Below, piece by piece: positions 1-10,060 of a stretch of DNA of 64,000 nt. The position numbers and the translations under genes were made by a program. The notes under the pieces are model-generated. The model saw nothing but the letters and a program-made list of their open reading frames with translations. It did no database searches and had not been told where the DNA came from. Origin of the DNA: Streptomyces sp. NBC_00659 (GTDB lineage Bacteria > Actinomycetota > Actinomycetes > Streptomycetales > Streptomycetaceae); NCBI RefSeq assembly GCF_036226925.1, contig NZ_CP109031.1, positions 5,766,001-5,830,000 of the forward strand. Reading direction: 5' to 3'. Position 1 is the stretch's first letter; the number at the start of each line of letters is the position of its first letter.

Positions 1-1
1 T

Positions 2-55
2 GAAGTGGAGAGGCGGTCTGCCATGCCGACCCGCAAGTCGGCCAACACGACCTGA
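2..55 (+). CDS. C-terminal end of an unidentified upstream gene (partial)
   Basis: The first bases read in one frame as a short tail ending in SAMPTRKSANTT and a TGA. About 15 of 17 codons end in G or C, as expected for a real reading frame in this genome. The gene would start upstream of the window. It is too short to assign a family, and chance cannot be excluded. The roughly 240 bases after it contain no gene I can support. Confidence 0.35.
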   Translation, partial: EVERRSAMPTRKSANTT

Positions 56-295
56 CAGCATGGTGACTGGGCAGTCCCGTACCAGCCGGCCGATTGCAGG
101 TGGGCTTCGAGCACGAAGGGCCTACCGCCGCAGAAGCCCCCGCTCCCGGCATCCGGGATCGGAGGCTTCGCTCCTGGCGGATCTGTGGAATCCGGGGGAT
201 CAGCCCTTCAGAGCGGCCGAGAGGGTCATCGGAGCCACCCGGCCGTACGGTCATCAGCCCCCGACGCTCCTGCAGAACCGGCGGATGCCCCAGGC

Positions 296-592
296 TCAGA
301 GCCGGTCGTCGCGCACCACGTCCAGGTCCGTGAAGGTCGGCATCCCGTCGCAGAGCGCCACCATCTCCTGGAAGATCTGCTCGGTCTCCGGCATCTTCGA
401 GTTCTTCATCGCTTCCTCGTACGACGGGAACTCCACGATCTCCACGAAGTGGTTCGCGTCGGAGCGGTCCTTGCCGATGACTCCACGCGTCGCGGTCCGT
501 TTGCCGTTGGTCTTCTCGACCCAGGTGTCCATCAGCTGGTTCATCTCGTCGAACCGACTGGTTCTGCCCTCAATCAGCTGTACGAAAGTCAT
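296..592 (-). CDS. Small conserved protein, likely dimeric alpha/beta-barrel fold
   Basis: A 98-residue cytosolic protein beginning MTFVQLIEGR and containing HFVEIVEFPSYEEAMKNS. The alternation of short beta strands with amphipathic helices and the VEIVEFPSYEEAM segment resemble the ferredoxin-like dimeric barrel (ABM/EthD-type) proteins. I infer that fold from pattern only and cannot name a substrate. The start is supported by GGAGG six bases before the ATG. It stands alone, downstream of the SDR gene on the same strand but separated by about 200 bases that include a 4x16-bp tandem repeat. No catalytic residues can be pointed to. Confidence 0.6.
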   Translation of the reverse strand: MTFVQLIEGRTSRFDEMNQLMDTWVEKTNGKRTATRGVIGKDRSDANHFVEIVEFPSYEEAMKNSKMPETEQIFQEMVALCDGMPTFTDLDVVRDDRL

Positions 593-732
593 GGCGCCGC
601 CTCCGGCTCTCGCTCCGGTCGAATCATCTCAATCCTCCCACCGGAGGGGCGGCACCACCCACTGCACGATCATCGCGAGCGCCCGTCCCGAGCCTCCCGA
701 GCCTCCTGCGGCCCACTCGATCCGCTCTGCCA

Positions 733-796
733 GGGCCTCGCGTCACCGGGGCCTCGCGTCACCGGGCCCCCACGTCACCGGGGCCTCGCTTCACTG
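733..796. repeat. Tandem repeat, 4 x 16 bp, overlapping the SDR stop codon
   Basis: Four consecutive 16-base units: two identical copies of gggcctcgcgtcaccg (733-748, 749-764), then ggcccccacgtcaccg (765-780) and gggcctcgcttcactg (781-796). The last unit contains the stop codon of the leftward SDR gene. Read on the minus strand, every unit carries a TGA. Confidence 0.9.
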
Positions 797-1564
797 AGGT
801 CCGTACTTCCGCCCGGTCTTCGACGAGATCCCGCCCAGCAGCGCACGCGGCGTCACCTTCACCACGCCCATCAGCACCTTGTAGCGCGGGTCCGGGATCG
901 ACAGGGTCCTTCCGCGGGCCAGATCGGCGAGGGCCGCCGCGACCAGCTTGTCGGCGTCCAGCCACATCCAGTTCGGGATGTTGTCCGTGCCCATGCCGGC
1001 CCGCTCGTGGAACTCGGTGCGCACGAAGCCCGGAGCCAGCGCCATCAGCCGCACCCCGCTGCCCGCGAGGTCCTTCGCCGCGCCCTGCGTGAACTGCACG
1101 ACCCACGCCTTCGACGCCCCGTACGTACCCCGCGGCACGAACGCCGCGACCGACGCCACGTTGACGACGCCGCCCCGGCCGCGCTCCCGCATTGCCTCGG
1201 TCGCCGCCGACGTCAGCCGGAGCACCGCCTCGCAGTGCACCTTGAGCATCTTCAGCTCGTCCGCCATCGACACGTCCAGATAGCGGCCCTTGTTGCCGAA
1301 GCCGGCGTTGTTGACCAGCAGGTCGACCGGGCTCTTGCGGTCGGACAGACGGGCGGCGACCTCCTCGATGCCCTCGTCCGTCGCCAGGTCCGCGGTGAGC
1401 ACCTCCGCCTCGATGCCGTGCCGGTCGTGCAGCTCGGTCGCCTGCTCGCGCAGCCGCTTCGTGTCCCGCGCCACCAGCACGAGGTTGTGCCCGTCCGCCG
1501 CGAGCCGCCGCGCGAAGGCGGCACCGATCCCCGCGGTCGATCCCGTAATCAGAGCCGTTGTCAT
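791..1564 (-). CDS. Short-chain dehydrogenase/reductase (SDR)
   Basis: A 257-residue classical SDR, presumably an NAD(P)(H)-dependent oxidoreductase in the cytosol. The Rossmann motif TGSTAGIG is at residues 7-14, NNAG at 85-88, the catalytic Ser at 138 (NVASVAAF), and the YxxxK pair at Tyr148/Lys152 (YGASK). Length is normal for the family. The start chosen is the ATG just before TALITG; the frame stays open about 46 codons further upstream, but that stretch is low-complexity and lies before the conserved first strand. The C-terminus runs into a 16-bp tandem repeat. Substrate cannot be predicted; the YGASKAW and MALAPGFVRTEF segments resemble the DltE/YqjQ-like general SDRs. Confidence 0.9.
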   Translation of the reverse strand: MTTALITGSTAGIGAAFARRLAADGHNLVLVARDTKRLREQATELHDRHGIEAEVLTADLATDEGIEEVAARLSDRKSPVDLLVNNAGFGNKGRYLDVSMADELKMLKVHCEAVLRLTSAATEAMRERGRGGVVNVASVAAFVPRGTYGASKAWVVQFTQGAAKDLAGSGVRLMALAPGFVRTEFHERAGMGTDNIPNWMWLDADKLVAAALADLARGRTLSIPDPRYKVLMGVVKVTPRALLGGISSKTGRKYGPQ

Positions 1565-1738
1565 GGCGCAAGGGTAGTGACCGGCCGCGCCCCCCGCCCC
1601 CGGTGCAGCAGACCGCGGGCGCCCCCGGTGCAGCCGGCCGCCCGCCCGCGCTCCGTACGTGCCTCGCACCAGGCCCCACTTACGCGAGCACACCGTGAAC
1701 ACGGCACGGACATCGCCGCCGACGGTGCCCGAGCCGCC

Positions 1739-2407
1739 CTATCCGCCGTACTTCGCCACGTACTCCCGCGCGTCCGCCAGCGACTCCGGGTGCAGGGCCT
1801 CGCCCGCCGCCAACAGCCTCGGCAGCAGCGTCCGTTCGGTCGTCGAGGCGCGGAACTGGACGGCGACGGTGACATCGTGGCCGGGCCGGTGCACGATCTC
1901 GACCGGGTCCCCGGAGCGGATCTCGCCGGGCTCGATCACCCGCAGATACGCGCCCGGCGCACCCCGGTGCGTGAACCGTCTGACCCAGCCCTTCTCACCG
2001 AGGTGCTCCTGGAAGGTGCGGCACGGGATGCGCCCGCAGGTGACCTCCAGGACGAGGCCGGAACCCATCCGCCAGCGCTCACCGATCAGCGCGCCGGACA
2101 CGTCGAGCCCCAGCGTCGTGAGGTTCTCGCCGAACCCGCCGTTCGGCAGCGTCCGGCCCAGCTCACGCTCCCAGTCGTCGAGGTCCTCGCGCGCCACCGC
2201 GTACACCGCCTGGTCGTCACCGCCGTGATGGCGCAGGTGGCACACGGTGTCCCCGGCCAGCCCGCTTCCGCCGGTCCCCTTGAGCCCCGGCGCCGTCACG
2301 CGGACGGGACCGTCGACCGGCCGCTTGTCGATGCCGGTCACCCCCTCCGGCTGGTCCGTGTACGCGACGGCCCGTGCCCGGCCCAGGTTCACTGACAGAA
2401 GCTTCAT
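1739..2407 (-). CDS. MOSC domain protein
   Basis: A 222-residue MOSC-domain protein of the YiiM type. MOSC domains bind the molybdenum cofactor or transfer sulfur, and YiiM-like members act in reduction of N-hydroxylated compounds. Visible features are the HHGGDDQAVYA segment (60-70), NGGFGENLT (89-97) and the conserved cysteine Cys129 in CGRIPCRTF, expected to contact the Mo or carry sulfur. Length fits a single MOSC domain plus a short C-terminal helix. It is divergent from the LysR regulator, with only about 80 bases between the starts, so the two may share control. The natural substrate is not inferable. Confidence 0.88.
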   Translation of the reverse strand: MKLLSVNLGRARAVAYTDQPEGVTGIDKRPVDGPVRVTAPGLKGTGGSGLAGDTVCHLRHHGGDDQAVYAVAREDLDDWERELGRTLPNGGFGENLTTLGLDVSGALIGERWRMGSGLVLEVTCGRIPCRTFQEHLGEKGWVRRFTHRGAPGAYLRVIEPGEIRSGDPVEIVHRPGHDVTVAVQFRASTTERTLLPRLLAAGEALHPESLADAREYVAKYGG

Positions 2408-2486
2408 GCCATCAAGCTAGGCGATACAGGTCAAAGCGTCGACGTGATATTCGGCGCCGCACCCAAGACACGCTTATGCTCCAAGG

Positions 2487-3383
2487 ATGATCGAGGCTCG
2501 TCATCTCCGCGTTCTGCGCGCCGTCGCCACCACCGGATCCTTCTCGGCGGCAGGCCGTGAGCTGGGCTGCACCCAGCCCGCCGTCAGCCAGCAGATGAAG
2601 GCCCTGGAGTCCTCCGTGGGCACCCCGCTGCTCGTCAGGACGGGCCGCGAGATGCGCCTCACCCAGGCGGGTGAGGCTCTGGTCAAGCACGCGGCGAGCA
2701 TCCTGGCCGGCCTCACGGCGGCGGAGGAGGAGGTCGCCGCGATCGCCGGGCTGCGGGCGGGCCGCGTCCGGCTGGTCTCCTTCCCCAGCGGCAGTTCCAC
2801 CCTCGTTCCCACGGCCCTCGCCGCGCTGCGCGCGGCACACCCGGGCACCCGTGTCTCCCTGGAGGAGGCCGAACCGCCCGAGTCCGTCGAGAAGCTCAGG
2901 GCCGGTGACTGCGACATCGCGCTCGCCTTCCGCTACGAGAGCGCTCCGGGCGCCGAGGAATGGGACGACCTCGTCGTACGGCCCCTGCTGATGGACCGGC
3001 TTGTCGGCCTGGTGCCCGAGCGCCACCCGCTCGCGCGCGCGGAGTCCGTCGCGATCGGCGAGTTCGCCAATGAGTCGTGGATCGCGGGCTGCCCGCGCTG
3101 CCGCGGCCAGCTCGTCGAGGTCTGCCGCGGTGCCGGTTTCGAGCCCCGCATCGACTTCGCCACCGACGACTATCCGGCGGTGGTGGGGCTCGTGGGCGCG
3201 GGACTCGGCGTCGCCGTCCTGCCGGAACTCGCGATCGAGTCCGTACGTCCGAAGGGGGCCCGGACCGTGACGGTGGAGCCCGCGGTGCGCCGCGAGATCG
3301 TCGCCCTCACCCTCCCCGACCTCGCCGAGGTGCCGGCGGTGGCCGCGACGCTGGACCGGCTGGCGCAGGCGGCGGCCCGCTAG
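2487..3383 (+). CDS. LysR-family transcriptional regulator
   Basis: A 298-residue LTTR. The N-terminal winged helix-turn-helix spans about residues 3-62 (HLRVLRAVATTGSFSAAG, TQPAVSQQ). The effector-binding periplasmic-binding-protein-like domain follows from about residue 90, with the usual hinge pattern. It starts at the ATG a few bases after an AAGG. It is divergent from the MOSC gene, the arrangement in which LTTRs often control their neighbour, so control of the MOSC gene is a reasonable inference, but no effector can be named. A run of 19-bp tandem repeats lies about 50 bases downstream. Confidence 0.9.
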   Translation: MIEARHLRVLRAVATTGSFSAAGRELGCTQPAVSQQMKALESSVGTPLLVRTGREMRLTQAGEALVKHAASILAGLTAAEEEVAAIAGLRAGRVRLVSFPSGSSTLVPTALAALRAAHPGTRVSLEEAEPPESVEKLRAGDCDIALAFRYESAPGAEEWDDLVVRPLLMDRLVGLVPERHPLARAESVAIGEFANESWIAGCPRCRGQLVEVCRGAGFEPRIDFATDDYPAVVGLVGAGLGVAVLPELAIESVRPKGARTVTVEPAVRREIVALTLPDLAEVPAVAATLDRLAQAAAR

Positions 3384-3431
3384 CGGTCTGCCCGCCGGGG
3401 AGCCGGGCCGTCACGGACGGGCTCAACTCCT

Positions 3432-3508
3432 CCGGTGTTTCCCCGCGCGTCCGGTGTTTCCCCGCGCGTCCGGTGTTTCCCCGCACGTCCTGTGTTCCCC
3501 GCACGCGT
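3432..3508. repeat. Tandem repeat, about 4 x 19 bp, downstream of the LysR gene
   Basis: Units ccggtgtttccccgcgcgt at 3432-3450 and 3451-3469, a one-base variant at 3470-3488, and a degenerate fourth copy to about 3508. It sits between the LysR stop and the convergent whiD gene. No coding frame through it looks real, and it is followed by GTACG-rich sequence to about 3620. Confidence 0.85.
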
Positions 3509-3630
3509 CGTGCGCGTCTCCTCGTACGCGTCGTACGCGCCTCCGGTTCGTGCGCACAGGCCTGCGTACCCCCGTACCTCCGACCTGTACGTACGCAACT
3601 TGTACGCACCTTCAGAGCAGAAACGTTCCT

Positions 3631-3960
3631 TCAGGTGTTCGAGGCGGAAGCGTTTCCTGTGGCCGCCGCCGAGACCAGTCGGTTGCGTGCCCGTCCCATG
3701 AGCTCTTCACGCTCGTCCTCGGTCAGTCCGCCCCATACGCCGTACGGTTCGCGCACCGCGAGCGCGTGTGCCGCGCACTCCGCGCGTACCGGGCATCTCA
3801 TGCAGACCTCTTTGGCCGAGTTCTCACGAGCGCTCCGTGCCGCACCACGCTCGCCCTCCGGGTGGAAGAAGAGCGAGCTGTCGACCCCTCGGCAGGCCGC
3901 GAGGAGCTGCCAGTCCCAGAGGTCCGCGTTCGGACCGGGAAGGCGGGAGAAATCTGCCAT
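3631..3960 (-). CDS. whiD: WhiD, WhiB-like [4Fe-4S] developmental regulator
   Basis: A 109-residue Wbl protein. Four cysteines that ligate a [4Fe-4S] cluster are at residues 23, 53, 56 and 62 (EVCMRCPVRAEC), followed by the GVWGG turn (74-78) and a basic C-terminal segment. In Streptomyces, WhiD acts with the principal sigma factor and is needed for spore septation and maturation. The call as WhiD rather than another Wbl rests on its start MADFSRLPG and its position directly divergent from bldM, the known whiD-bldM order. An upstream in-frame ATG 42 bases earlier is rejected because AGGGGAC precedes the chosen start and known WhiD begins MADF. The GAACTC-like tail is short and variable in the family. 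Confidence 0.95.
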   Translation of the reverse strand: MADFSRLPGPNADLWDWQLLAACRGVDSSLFFHPEGERGAARSARENSAKEVCMRCPVRAECAAHALAVREPYGVWGGLTEDEREELMGRARNRLVSAAATGNASASNT

Positions 3961-4349
3961 TGCGTGTCCCCTTGCTGCCGTTCTGGGCTGCTCTGTGCCC
4001 ACCGACCGTACATCTACGATCTAAGGAGATGAAAATATGACTCATTGCGAATCTAGTCTCAGACACCAGCAAATGGGAAGAAAACAGGCTGAATGGGGCA
4101 TGGGTTGTGATGAAACGTTGAGGGTCGGCGCGCATGTCTCCAACGTGTCTGCGCCCTCACGTACAGTGCCGATGACGGCCGGCTGCCCCGTAACTCTTTC
4201 GAGTGACCATCGTTGAGATGGCTGAGGCGGTTGAAGGAACAAGCGCTCGGGTAGGCGGTCATATCCGCCTGCGAGTGTCGACCGCACAGGTGACGATTCG
4301 TAACAGCCTGGAGGCTCAAGGTGACGCGCATCAGCTGCGGAGGACGGTC
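3961..4349. promoter_or_regulatory. Divergent whiD/bldM intergenic control region
   Basis: About 390 bases without a coding sequence between the start codons of whiD (leftward) and bldM (rightward). It is markedly AT-richer than its surroundings around 4020-4100. It contains the bldM SigmaBldN-type promoter (separate entry). Promoters for whiD must lie in the left half, but I see no single convincing hexamer pair there. Confidence 0.7.
4189..4216 (+). promoter_or_regulatory. bldMp1-type promoter recognised by SigmaBldN
   Basis: CGTAAC at 4189-4194 and CGTTGA at 4211-4216, separated by 16 bases. This matches the -35/-10 pair I recall for the SigmaBldN-dependent bldM promoter of Streptomyces coelicolor. 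Transcription would begin near 4223, giving a leader of about 127 bases before the bldM start. The region TGACCATCGTTGA also resembles half-sites of a BldD box, which I regard as weak. Confidence 0.8.
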
Positions 4350-4961
4350 ATGACATCCGTCCTCGTCTGCGACGACTCCCCGCTTGCCCGAGAGGCGCTC
4401 CGCCGTGCGGTCGCGACCGTGCCCGGTGTCGAGCGCGTGACGACGGCGGCCAACGGCGAGGAAGTCCTCCGCCGCTGGGGAGCCGACCGTTCGGATTTGA
4501 TTCTGATGGACGTACGTATGCCCGGATTGGGCGGCGTGGAGACGGTCAGGCGGCTGCTGTCCGCCGACCCCGGTGCGCGCATCATCATGCTCACCGTGGC
4601 CGAGGACCTGGACGGTGTGGCGCTCGCCGTCGCCGCCGGCGCCCGCGGCTATCTCCACAAGGATGCCTCGCGTGCGGAACTGCGCGCCACGGTGACCCAG
4701 GCGCTCGCCGACCCGACGTGGCGGCTCGCGCCGCGCAGACTGCGTTCGGCGGAGATGGGCGCCGCGCCCACGCTCACCGCGCGGGAGATCCAGGTGCTCG
4801 AAGGAATGAGCCACGGACGCTCCAACGCGGAGATCGGCCGTGAGCTGTTCCTCTCCGAGGACACGGTCAAGACCCACGCACGGCGGCTCTTCAAGAAGCT
4901 CGGCGCCTCGGACCGGGCGCACGCGGTCGCGCTCGGATTCCGGTGGGGCCTGGTTCGCTGA
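4350..4961 (+). CDS. bldM: BldM, NarL/FixJ-type response regulator of development
   Basis: A 203-residue orphan response regulator. Receiver domain residues 1-120: acidic pair Asp8/Asp9, phospho-acceptor position Asp54 (LMDVRMPG), Thr82 and Lys104 (LHKDA). A LuxR-type helix-turn-helix lies at about 140-200 (LTAREIQVLEGMSHG, FLSEDTVKTHARRLF). In Streptomyces, BldM homodimers activate early aerial-growth genes and BldM-WhiI heterodimers activate sporulation genes. The known protein works without phosphorylation even though the aspartate is present. The start is the ATG preceded by GGAGG; the frame extends upstream, but that part contains the promoter. Identity is supported by the whiD neighbour and the SigmaBldN-type promoter. 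Confidence 0.96.
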   Translation: MTSVLVCDDSPLAREALRRAVATVPGVERVTTAANGEEVLRRWGADRSDLILMDVRMPGLGGVETVRRLLSADPGARIIMLTVAEDLDGVALAVAAGARGYLHKDASRAELRATVTQALADPTWRLAPRRLRSAEMGAAPTLTAREIQVLEGMSHGRSNAEIGRELFLSEDTVKTHARRLFKKLGASDRAHAVALGFRWGLVR

Positions 4962-5393
4962 GGGGTGGCCCGTGGTCCGGGGTGGATCGGCGCGTGCCGT
5001 CCGACGCGCCGCGTCGCACGGCAAAGGGCCGTCCTCGTACGAGGCGTGTCCGCGCGGTCCGGCGACGCGGCGAGGTGTGTTCGCTGCCGTCGCGCGCCCG
5101 CCGGGGACCACGGGAGAGCCCTTGGGCGAACCGCCTCGCGGGTACGACGGCAGTAGTCCCTGCCCGCCGGACGGCGGGCAGGGCCGGTGCCTCGGAGAGA
5201 GCCTCCTCGGTGTCCGGACTCCGTTTCCCGGCGGATGCCGCATCCTTGAGGTGTGGAGTTCCTTGGGGACAAGTCGGTCGAGCGGGAGGGGAGGGCGCAG
5301 GAGATGAGTTCCGGCGCACCTGCTCATAACGCTTCGGTGCACAACTATGGACGCGGTGCCACGGACAGGACGACGTCGAGGCACCATGGACCG
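4962..5393. other. bldM-shbA intergenic region
   Basis: About 430 bases. It holds the hairpin at 5158-5183 and presumably the shbA promoter. The final 90 bases (5304-5393) are open in the shbA frame and could be an N-terminal extension of that protein. No other gene is supported. Confidence 0.6.
5158..5183 (+). terminator. Hairpin terminator after bldM
   Basis: A perfect 11-bp stem, ccctgcccgcc/ggcgggcaggg, with a 4-base loop, about 200 bases after the bldM stop. It lacks a T-run, as is common in Streptomyces terminators. Confidence 0.65.
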
Positions 5394-5969
5394 ATGCGTG
5401 AAGACGAGACGACGGGGATCGGTGCGCTCGTCCTTCGCGCGGTCGACGGCGACGAACAGGCCACGCACGACCTGCTCGCCCACGTACACCCGCTCGCGCT
5501 GCGTTACTGCCGCGCCCGTCTGTCCCGGCTCCCGGGGGACGCGCGGCACTTCGTGGAGGACCTGGCGCAGGAGGTCTGTGTCGCGGTGCTCCTCGCGCTG
5601 CCGCGCTACAAGGACACCGGGCGCCCGTTCGAGGCGTTTGTGTTCGCGATCGCCGCGCACAAGGTCGCCGACCTCCAGCGTGCCGCGATGCGCCATCCGG
5701 GGTCCACGGTCGTCCCGTCCGACGAGATGCCGGAGCGGCCCGACGACTCCCTCGGTCCCGAGGAGCGCGCGCTGCTCAGCAGTGACGCCGAATGGGCGAA
5801 GAAACTCATGGCCAACCTCCCCGAGAACCAGCGCGAGCTGCTCCTTCTGCGCATCGCGGTGGGCCTCACGGCGGAGGAGACCGGCCAGATGCTGGGCATG
5901 TCACCGGGTGCCGTCCGGGTGGCCCAGCACCGTGCGCTCAGCCGGCTGCGGGCGCTGGCGGAGCAGTAG
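5394..5969 (+). CDS. shbA: ShbA-type ECF sigma factor
   Basis: A 191-residue ECF sigma factor from the start chosen here. Region 2 covers about residues 20-90 ([32 protein letters not shown]) and region 4 about 135-190 ([21 protein letters not shown] with a helix-turn-helix ending [14 protein letters not shown]). In Streptomyces the sigma factor between bldM and guaB, ShbA, drives expression of the principal sigma factor hrdB. I assign the name from this position and sequence. No anti-sigma gene is adjacent. An upstream ATG at 5304 behind GGGAGGGGAGG would add 30 low-complexity residues; I prefer the later start because ECF proteins usually begin just before region 2, but the choice is not certain. 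Confidence 0.88.
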   Translation: MREDETTGIGALVLRAVDGDEQATHDLLAHVHPLALRYCRARLSRLPGDARHFVEDLAQEVCVAVLLALPRYKDTGRPFEAFVFAIAAHKVADLQRAAMRHPGSTVVPSDEMPERPDDSLGPEERALLSSDAEWAKKLMANLPENQRELLLLRIAVGLTAEETGQMLGMSPGAVRVAQHRALSRLRALAEQ

Positions 5970-7923
<1,954 letters not shown>

Positions 7924-7974
7924 TCGTCCGTACAGCTGAACGGTCTTCCACACGCGCGTCGAGACCCGCCACGA

Positions 7975-8003
7975 GGGCGGCCCCGGAGTTTCCGGGGCCG
8001 CCC
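7975..8003 (+). terminator. Terminator hairpin after guaB
   Basis: A perfect 13-bp stem, gggcggccccgga/tccggggccgccc, with a 3-base loop, followed by TTGT. It lies between guaB and guaB3 and would attenuate or end the guaB transcript. Confidence 0.8.
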
Positions 8004-8061
8004 TTGTCGTGGGCGTCGGGGATACTGGGAGGCGCAGAAGCGAAGAGGGAAAGGCCACAAC

Positions 8062-9186
8062 GTGACTGAGATCGAGATCGGGCGCGGCAAGCGCGGCCGC
8101 CGGGCGTACGCCTTCGACGACATCGCCGTCGTCCCGAGCCGCCGTACGCGGGACCCGAAGGAGGTCTCGATCGCCTGGCAGATCGACGCGTACCGCTTCG
8201 AGCTGCCCTTCCTGGCCGCCCCCATGGACTCGGTCGTCTCCCCGGCCACCGCGATCCGTATCGGCGAGCTGGGCGGCCTGGGCGTCCTGAACCTGGAAGG
8301 CCTCTGGACGCGGTACGACGACCCGCAGCCGCTGCTGGACGAGATCGCCGGTATGGACTCGGAGACCGCGACCCGCCGTCTCCAGGAGATCTACGCGGCT
8401 CCCATCAAGGAGGAGCTGATCGGGCAGCGCATAAAGGAGGTGCGCGACTCGGGAGTCGTCACCGCCGCCGCCCTCTCCCCGCAGCGCACGGCGCAGTTCT
8501 CCAAGGCCGTCGTCGACGCGGGTGTGGACATCTTCGTCATCCGCGGTACGACGGTGTCGGCCGAGCACGTCTCCGGTGCCGCCGAGCCGCTGAACCTGAA
8601 GCAGTTCATCTACGAGCTCGACGTCCCGGTGATCGTCGGCGGCTGTGCCACGTACACCGCGGCGCTGCACCTGATGCGCACCGGCGCGGCAGGTGTCCTG
8701 GTCGGTTTCGGCGGCGGTGCCGCGCACACCACGCGCAACGTGCTGGGCATCCAGGTCCCGATGGCCACCGCCGTCGCGGACGTCGCCGCGGCCCGCCGCG
8801 ACTACATGGACGAGTCCGGCGGCCGGTACGTGCACGTCATCGCCGACGGCGGTGTGGGCTGGTCCGGCGACCTCCCCAAGGCCATCGCCTGCGGCGCCGA
8901 CTCCGTGATGATGGGCTCCCCGCTCGCGCGCGCCACCGACGCGCCCGGCCGCGGCAACCACTGGGGCATGGAGGCGGTGAACGAGGAGCTGCCGCGCGGC
9001 AAGAAGGTCGACCTCGGCACCGTCGGCACGATCGAGGAGATCCTCACCGGTCCGTCGCACATCCCGGACGGCTCGATGAACATCTTCGGCGCCCTCCGCC
9101 GCGCCATGGCCACGACCGGCTACAGCGAGCTCAAGGAGTTCCAGCGCGTCGAGGTGACGGTCGCGGACTCGCAGCACAAGCGGTAG
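8062..9186 (+). CDS. guaB3: GuaB3, IMP dehydrogenase/GMP reductase-family paralogue
   Basis: A 374-residue protein of the IMPDH/GMPR barrel superfamily with no CBS insertion. It starts with GTG. The barrel ends in the phosphate-binding GGVGWSGDLPKA segment. The catalytic cysteine loop of true IMP dehydrogenases is not visible; the corresponding region reads VIRGTTVSAEHVSG. This matches the conserved actinobacterial GuaB3, whose enzymatic role differs from GuaB2 and is poorly settled. It directly follows guaB on the same strand with a terminator hairpin between them, as in mycobacteria where guaB2, guaB3 and a ChoD-type oxidase are neighbours; a homologue of that oxidase is also in this window. 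Confidence 0.93.
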   Translation: MTEIEIGRGKRGRRAYAFDDIAVVPSRRTRDPKEVSIAWQIDAYRFELPFLAAPMDSVVSPATAIRIGELGGLGVLNLEGLWTRYDDPQPLLDEIAGMDSETATRRLQEIYAAPIKEELIGQRIKEVRDSGVVTAAALSPQRTAQFSKAVVDAGVDIFVIRGTTVSAEHVSGAAEPLNLKQFIYELDVPVIVGGCATYTAALHLMRTGAAGVLVGFGGGAAHTTRNVLGIQVPMATAVADVAAARRDYMDESGGRYVHVIADGGVGWSGDLPKAIACGADSVMMGSPLARATDAPGRGNHWGMEAVNEELPRGKKVDLGTVGTIEEILTGPSHIPDGSMNIFGALRRAMATTGYSELKEFQRVEVTVADSQHKR

Positions 9187-9217
9187 CCACCACGGCTTCA
9201 CCAGCGCTCACGTCTGT

Positions 9218-9260
9218 ACGTGAGAAGGGCCCCACCGAGTCGGTGGGGCCCTTCTCACGT
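9218..9260. terminator. Bidirectional terminator between guaB3 and a convergent gene
   Basis: A perfect 20-bp stem (9218-9237 with 9241-9260) and a 3-base loop agt. The stem base reads gagaagggcccc on one side, giving a cttctc run 3' of the hairpin on both strands. It sits between two converging genes. Confidence 0.92.
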
Positions 9261-9309
9261 GTTCGGGTCCTGCCGGCCGTTCATGAGCGGGAACAGCCGG
9301 ACCGGTATC

Positions 9310-9909
9310 TCAGTGGCTGTGCCCGGTCTTGCGGGCGCTCTGGAACGCCACGTAGGCCGCGATCGCGAAGAAGACGAAGGTCAGCGGGTCGGACCCGTCC
9401 TTCCATGCCTGCTGGACCACGTCGAAGTGGTCGAAGAAGATCGTGCTGAAGCCGAGGCCGGTTTCGTCGGCGCCGATCATGGCCGTGCCGATGAGCTGAC
9501 CGAGGTAGATCCCGGCGACGGAGACGATCACGCTGACGACCGGGAGCGTCTGGTTGCGGCCGCCGATGCGGCCCGCGGCGATGCCGACGAGGAAGCCGAC
9601 ACCGACGGCGGCGTAGCCGATCTCGTGCTTGGTGAGGCCGATGATCAGGCCGTACAGGATCGCGGAGACCACACCGGCGCCGATGGCGGCGACGACGCCG
9701 AGCGCGAAGTTGCCCTGCGCCGGGGCGGCCGGGGCGACGGGCGCGACCGGGAAGCCCGGCTGGGGCGCGCCCTGCGGGAAGGCCTGCTGCGGGACGGGCG
9801 GCTGGTCGGTCGGCGCGGCGGGCGCGGCGGCAGCGGCGGGCGCGGGCGCGTCCGTGGCGTACGGGTTGTTGTCGACCGGTGGTCCGGACGGCGGCGTGGA
9901 CTGGCTCAT
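9310..9909 (-). CDS. Membrane protein with Pro/Ala-rich N-terminus
   Basis: A 199-residue protein of unknown function. Residues 1-75 are a cytoplasmic, Pro/Ala/Gln-rich, disordered segment (MSQSTPPSGPPVDNNPYA). About four hydrophobic segments follow, for example FALGVVAAIGAGVVSAILYG and AAVGVGFLVGIAAGRIGG, then a C-terminal helix with FVFFAIAAYVAFQS. The start was moved 29 codons downstream of the longest frame because GGGGGGAA precedes this ATG. Conserved neighbourhood beside guaB3 is all that hints at a role. Confidence 0.8.
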   Translation of the reverse strand: MSQSTPPSGPPVDNNPYATDAPAPAAAAAPAAPTDQPPVPQQAFPQGAPQPGFPVAPVAPAAPAQGNFALGVVAAIGAGVVSAILYGLIIGLTKHEIGYAAVGVGFLVGIAAGRIGGRNQTLPVVSVIVSVAGIYLGQLIGTAMIGADETGLGFSTIFFDHFDVVQQAWKDGSDPLTFVFFAIAAYVAFQSARKTGHSH

Positions 9910-10060
9910 GTGGTTCCCCCCAGGGATGCGGGCGCACTGTCGGTGTGCGCGTGGAGTGTCGCCGCACACCTGTCGGCGCCCGGGGCATGGGCGCACGCGT
10001 GTGCGAGAGCTGCCGCAGATTAGCAGGGGGGAGTGACAATCGGTGAGGTAATTCCCCGGC

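Noticed and set aside
733..796. CRISPR-like array
   Set aside because: The units are contiguous without spacers and there are no cas genes. The same holds for the arrays at 3432, 45745, 51151 and 55274.
3961..4002. Longer whiD start, 14 codons upstream
   Set aside because: The known protein starts MADF, and AGGGGAC lies at the correct distance from that ATG.
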